DNA of 11,167 nt, taken from the NCBI GenBank assembly GCA_003024985.2, contig PXIH01S0007116.1; one strand, written 5' to 3'. This DNA is from Euperipatoides rowelli. Lineage: Eukaryota > Onychophora > Udeonychophora > Euonychophora > Peripatopsidae. The translations under genes and the position numbers were made by a program. The notes under the pieces were generated by a model, which was given only the letters and a program-made list of their open reading frames with translations, searched no databases and was not told the origin of the DNA. This document shows positions 8,259-11,167 of this stretch, one piece after another; within the stretch, counting starts at the first letter, position 1; each line of letters begins with the position of its first letter.

Positions 8259-8618
8259 AGAAGGTCATACCCAAAATAGTGTGTTATGTTCTTAAATAAT
8301 AATAAACGCGCATGTAAGTAAAATAAAATCATATAAATATATTATTAATTCGCACTGTTTACAATCAGTGGTTTATCATGTCATGTTAAATGACATATAT
8401 TTCAGGTTTATTTATCATTAATCGCAAAAACAAGCTTATGTATACATCTATACATGTCTACATATTATCAGTAAAACCAAATACTACTGATATTAAAATT
8501 ATATAAAATTATGAATTTCTAATAAAATACAAAATAGAAAAGGCCGGATTACAAAAGTAAATAACATACAAAAAAAATCACAGTTTAATCCCCAATGTAA
8601 CAAAATAAAAGCGACAAA

Positions 8619-9486
8619 AAGGAGCCGTAGACATTATGAAAATTTTCGTCTCTGTAAGTTTTATGCGATTTTATTATTTTAATGTTGAAAATTGATAATT
8701 TTGTTATATAATATGGATATTTAAAGTTATTCTTTATTAATTAAAAATTTATTCCTGTCAATAATTATGAGTTTAATTAATAAAATTAATTCAAGTGCTA
8801 TCGATGAAAATGAAAGTGTAGCCTTTGGCGTCATGCCAGGAGACATTTTTAGTTCTCGAACATTTTTGATTAATTGACACTGATTTAAAATCTGTTCTGA
8901 AGTGATTTTTATATCTATCAAGAAATTTGATTCTACTTTCATTTCAAGTCCACAAGAAATGGTGCAGTTTTATTCATTTTTAACAAGTGCTGCACAGTGG
9001 AATATTGGGATTTTGAAAATGGAAAATGGATGCTCATGCAAAAATTTCAACTTGCTGCTGCTTTTGCCACTCAAGACTGCTAAATTGGAACCTGAAAGCA
9101 AAACTGTAGTTACCCTTGAATCTAATATACTTGTCACTGGAAAAAGTGAAATTACCATGACTATTCATAAAGTACCAATTAGAATAATAAATAAAGTTAA
9201 ATAAAAAAGTTTCAAGTCGATGTTGATTAAAAAATATTAATTATCGAGCCATTAATTTTGTCTGCAAATCTTTTTTATAGTGAAGAAGATGCATTTTATT
9301 AATTTGATATCTGAACTTATCTTTGTGACAGAACATTTATGAGTTTCAATTTCTTTATGTAAATACTGTATATTTTAGTTTTACTAATGAAACATACGTT
9401 TATAGAATATTTGATTTGAATTGCTTTATTATTTCATTAAATTATGTTTATTGGGTGTAAACCCCTTCAAAAAAAAAAAAAAAAAA
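8619..9486 (+). mobile_element. Retrocopy-like insertion with poly(A) and 7-base TSD
   Basis: The insertion ends with 18 A (9469-9486), preceded by ATTAAA at 9436-9441, a recognised variant polyadenylation signal at a normal distance. CGACAAA is present on both sides (8612-8618 and 9487-9493), which fits a target-site duplication from LINE-driven retrotransposition. The interior carries a broken coding-like stretch with no intron signals breaking it. The 5' part (8619-8724) is AT-rich and not coding-like. The 7-base repeat is short, so chance is possible. Together the four signs favour a processed, or at least polyadenylated, insertion on the plus strand. Confidence 0.5.
8725..9204 (+). pseudogene. 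Broken protein-coding remnant of unknown family
   Basis: One plus-strand frame runs from about 8725 to TAA 9202-9204. It is interrupted only by TGA-CAC-TGA at 8875-8883, about 158 codons in a region where stops are otherwise frequent. Recognisable stretches are INSSAIDENESVAFGVMPGD before the stops and STFISSPQEMVQFYSFLTSA, then LKTAKLEPESKTVVTLESN, after them. No signal peptide, catalytic motif or zinc site stands out, and I do not recognise the family. The downstream poly(A) argues that plus is the sense strand. However, the minus strand is also nearly open over the same bases, so the sense strand is not certain. An ATG at 8767 could be a start in the ancestor. Confidence 0.4.
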
Positions 9487-9842
9487 CGACAAACTATCAA
9501 GTCACTATGGTACTAATATTTTTACAGATGGTTATCAAAGTCAATGAGGTCTGGAAATAATTTCCACTTACTTGTCTTTATTTTTTTTTAAAGGGTGGAA
9601 CACTAATTTATATATTAATTTTAAGCAGTTTGGATTATGCTAATTTTAATCCAAACACAGGGGCTGTGTTAGGTAAATAAAAAAAAAAAATTATGCTGGG
9701 CTGTCAATTATTTTTAATGCCATTTTATCGCTCATGATCAATCCTTAGACTCAGATGTCTACTTACTATTACTAATTTTAAGACTAAAATGTCATTTTTT
9801 TGTACAAAAATCTAGTAATAATTTAAAAATACATGTTATAAC

Positions 9843-9919
9843 CTTTTTGAGCTCCATGATTTCATCATACATATCTTCCTGAGATTTTAGAATAGACGGT
9901 CTGGATTTGGACTTGTGGC
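9843..9919 (-). CDS. IQCE: IQCE-like coiled-coil exon, 77 bases
   Basis: A strong acceptor (a T/C tract ending CCTTCCTTAG at 9920 on the minus strand) precedes the exon. It starts in phase 1, with GC completing a codon from the previous exon, and then has 25 codons. The first half (HKSKSRPSILKSQ) is basic and Ser-rich, as expected of a disordered linker. The second half, EDMYDEIMELKK, is the conserved start of the IQCE coiled coil as I remember it. The donor AAG|GTTATA is weak. An alternative donor at T|GTATTT would put a stop in the next exon, so the weak site is preferred. Only one frame is open through the exon. The previous exon was not found to the right, within 1.25 kb. Confidence 0.75.
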
Positions 9920-10655
9920 CTAAGGAAGGGGGAAAAAAATAGGATTAATATAAAATAAGGACCAATTTATTATTAAATAAATTAATGCTTATATCGTAGT
10001 TATAGTTTTGTGGTTTTTAGTATTTTATGAAAAGCACTATTTCGCTTCTATTTTATTATAAAATTCTAACATTTAAGCATGTTTTTTTTTCTAAAACTGA
10101 AGTAAAGGCTAATAGACAAATCAAGCTATTTTAAAATAAAATTATGAGTTAAGCTTAGCCCCTTTTGGTCAAATATGTTTTATTTCAATTTAAAAAAAAA
10201 TAAACCATATCCTAAAATAAATTATTATCCAAGACCGCAGATTCTCTCCTATTGTTTAATGTATTTTGGAAAAGTACTGTAATTTTAGCATTAAACAACA
10301 AATTTTGAATTTCAAAGGTGAAAAAAAAAAGCATTTTTTTTTTCAAAGGCTACTTTCAAGAAGTGACTGAATCATTTTAATCCTCACGTAGCCAATTAGA
10401 AAAGGAGAGAGAGAACAAAGTCTCTTAGAATGACAAATTGTATAAGGTATTGTGTTATTATTCTAACGACAGATCATTTACAATGTAGGCTACTCAAGGA
10501 AGTAGCCTACAATTTACAAGGAAGTCTGTAGATTGAACATTTTGTAATCTGCGATCCTAATTTTCTAATAGAAACTCAGCCACAAATATTAAAAATATTA
10601 TGATGGATGGTACAGTATTATAGAATAATTAAACCATATAACTTAAAGATCAAGG
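9920..10655 (-). other. Upstream intron sequence, no exon found
   Basis: By inference this belongs to the phase-1 intron preceding the 9843-9919 exon. It is AT-rich. A donor-like CTAC|GTGAGG on the minus strand near 10385 has no supporting open exon with an acceptor. The only structure of note is the hairpin at 10484-10511. Confidence 0.45.
10484..10511. repeat. Perfect 11-bp hairpin
   Basis: TGTAGGCTACT (10484-10494) and AGTAGCCTACA (10501-10511) are exact reverse complements with a 6-base loop, CAAGGA. The nine-mer CAAGGAAGT starting in the loop (10495-10503) is repeated directly at 10517-10525. Confidence 0.75.
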
Positions 10656-11011
10656 CAGGGCTTCTCAAACTTTGTTCATCTCCCGTCCACCATCAGTTCA
10701 CAAGCAAATAAGAAAGGATCCCATTTTTTTTTTTTGCTTTAAAACATGTCATTATGCCAAAAATATTGAATAAACTTATTAGTTTTGAAAGGTGTATTAT
10801 ATTGATATTCCAATTTGGCATCACTTGGAAACATTCATATAGTAAATAAATAGCAAGTTTCCAAGAAGGTATATATGGTGGAATTATAAACATAAACTTA
10901 AGACAAAAAAAAAAACCATTAGTTTCATATAATGAAATGGGAGAACAAGTCAGAGAAATTTATTTAGCATTTTGAGGGATTATTGTTGATCGAAAAGTTT
11001 CCGAAACCCTA
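10656..11011. mobile_element. Possible hAT-type non-autonomous element (MITE)
   Basis: The left end, CAGGGCTTCTCAAACTTT (10656-10673), has the CAGGG...CTCAAACTTT form typical of hAT-superfamily termini. The right end at 10994-11011 is its reverse complement at 14 of 18 positions. The 356-base interior has no transposase; a 66-codon minus-strand open frame there has no family motif. An internal 9-bp inverted repeat (10824-10832 and 10857-10865) is present. The expected 8-base target-site duplication is not evident (flanks GATCAAGG and GGTTTAAT), which lowers confidence. Confidence 0.35.
10824..10865. repeat. Inverted repeat CTTGGAAAC/GTTTCCAAG
   Basis: Perfect 9-bp arms at 10824-10832 and 10857-10865 lie 24 bases apart, inside the hAT-like element. 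Confidence 0.5.
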
Positions 11012-11167
11012 GGTTTAATCATTAAAAAAAAAAAGGGAATAGAAATAAAGACACTATAAAGAAAAAACTTTAAATGATAAATTTATAATTTTACGAAAAT
11101 GTCCCCCCCCCCTCTTAAAAACAAAACAAAACTAACAATAACAATACATACACTGTATATACCAAAA

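Larger units (their letters stand above)
8022..8602 (-). mobile_element. Possible solo LTR-like fragment
   Basis: Read on the minus strand, the stretch begins TGTTAC and ends GTAACA, the typical ends of insect Gypsy/BEL LTRs. Close to its 3' end is an initiator-like TCAGT (8076-8080), followed at once by AATAAA (8069-8074), the compact R-region layout common in such LTRs. The less AT-rich part includes two hairpins (8178-8193 and 8238-8258). No matching 4-5-base target-site duplication is seen (flanks TGATT and AAATA), and no protein-coding or primer-binding part was found. The call therefore rests on layout alone. Confidence 0.25.
6810..9842 (-). other. Phase-0 intron of IQCE-like gene, 3,033 bases
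   Basis: The intron is bounded by donor AAG|GTTATA at 9842-9841 and acceptor TTTCAG| ending at 6810. The phase is 0, which is the only phase that keeps the downstream exon open. The donor is weak beyond GT. It hosts the LTR-like stretch at 8022-8602 and the retrocopy-like insertion at 8619-9486. The remainder (6810-8021 and 9494-9842) is AT-rich, and open frames there, such as 7136-7321 plus or 7597-7815 minus, have no family resemblance. A telomere-like CTAACCTAACCT lies at 7099-7110. Confidence 0.7.

Noticed and set aside
11103-11112. Run of ten C
   Set aside because: A simple homopolymer, or possibly an assembly-prone site. No other signal is nearby.

Overview
This window looks like non-coding-dominated nuclear DNA from an arthropod, most likely an insect. 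It is very AT-rich, has GT-AG introns, very short exons separated by kilobases, many A/T homopolymers, decayed non-LTR retrotransposons and a short TTAGG-type telomere-like motif. There is one ambiguous base (n at 4408). I see no operons, ribosome binding sites, tRNA, rRNA or CRISPR. The species cannot be named from what is here.

The only host gene I can support lies on the minus strand. Two short exons (9843-9919, then 6732-6809) have intact splice sites and compatible phase. Joined, they give a coiled-coil segment that matches my memory of the conserved N-terminal coiled coil of IQCE (IQ motif-containing protein E). The 3,033-base intron between them holds an LTR-like fragment (about 8022-8602) and a retrocopy-like insertion (8619-9486). 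The insertion ends in 18 A, is preceded by ATTAAA and is flanked by a 7-base direct repeat. Its coding-like core is broken by stops. The rest of the gene lies outside the window or was not recognised.

The left third is a graveyard of LINEs. A minus-strand reverse transcriptase remnant (about 300-1130) keeps the FKKAxxxLDH, VPQGSVLG and C-terminal YIRSILEY motifs, with frameshifts and one in-frame stop. A plus-strand LINE tail (about 1562-2503) keeps a zinc-knuckle-like block. Low-complexity DNA follows, then a diverged tandem repeat (3496-3986) and a 13-bp hairpin.

Around 4389-4710 the composition changes. A CpG-containing, GC-richer block carries 13 copies of GAAC/GTTC in 147 bases, several arranged as perfect palindromes, and two TTTCGCGAA palindromes. 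A 40-codon open reading frame on the plus strand follows at once. This is the least explained part of the window and could be a promoter with a first exon, or part of an unrecognised mobile element.

The right end has an 11-bp perfect hairpin and a possible hAT-type non-autonomous element (10656-11011). No previously undescribed multi-gene system is evident. The interesting signals are local: the GAAC palindrome cluster with its small ORF, the retrocopy-like insertion that is coding-like on both strands, and the IQCE-like exons.
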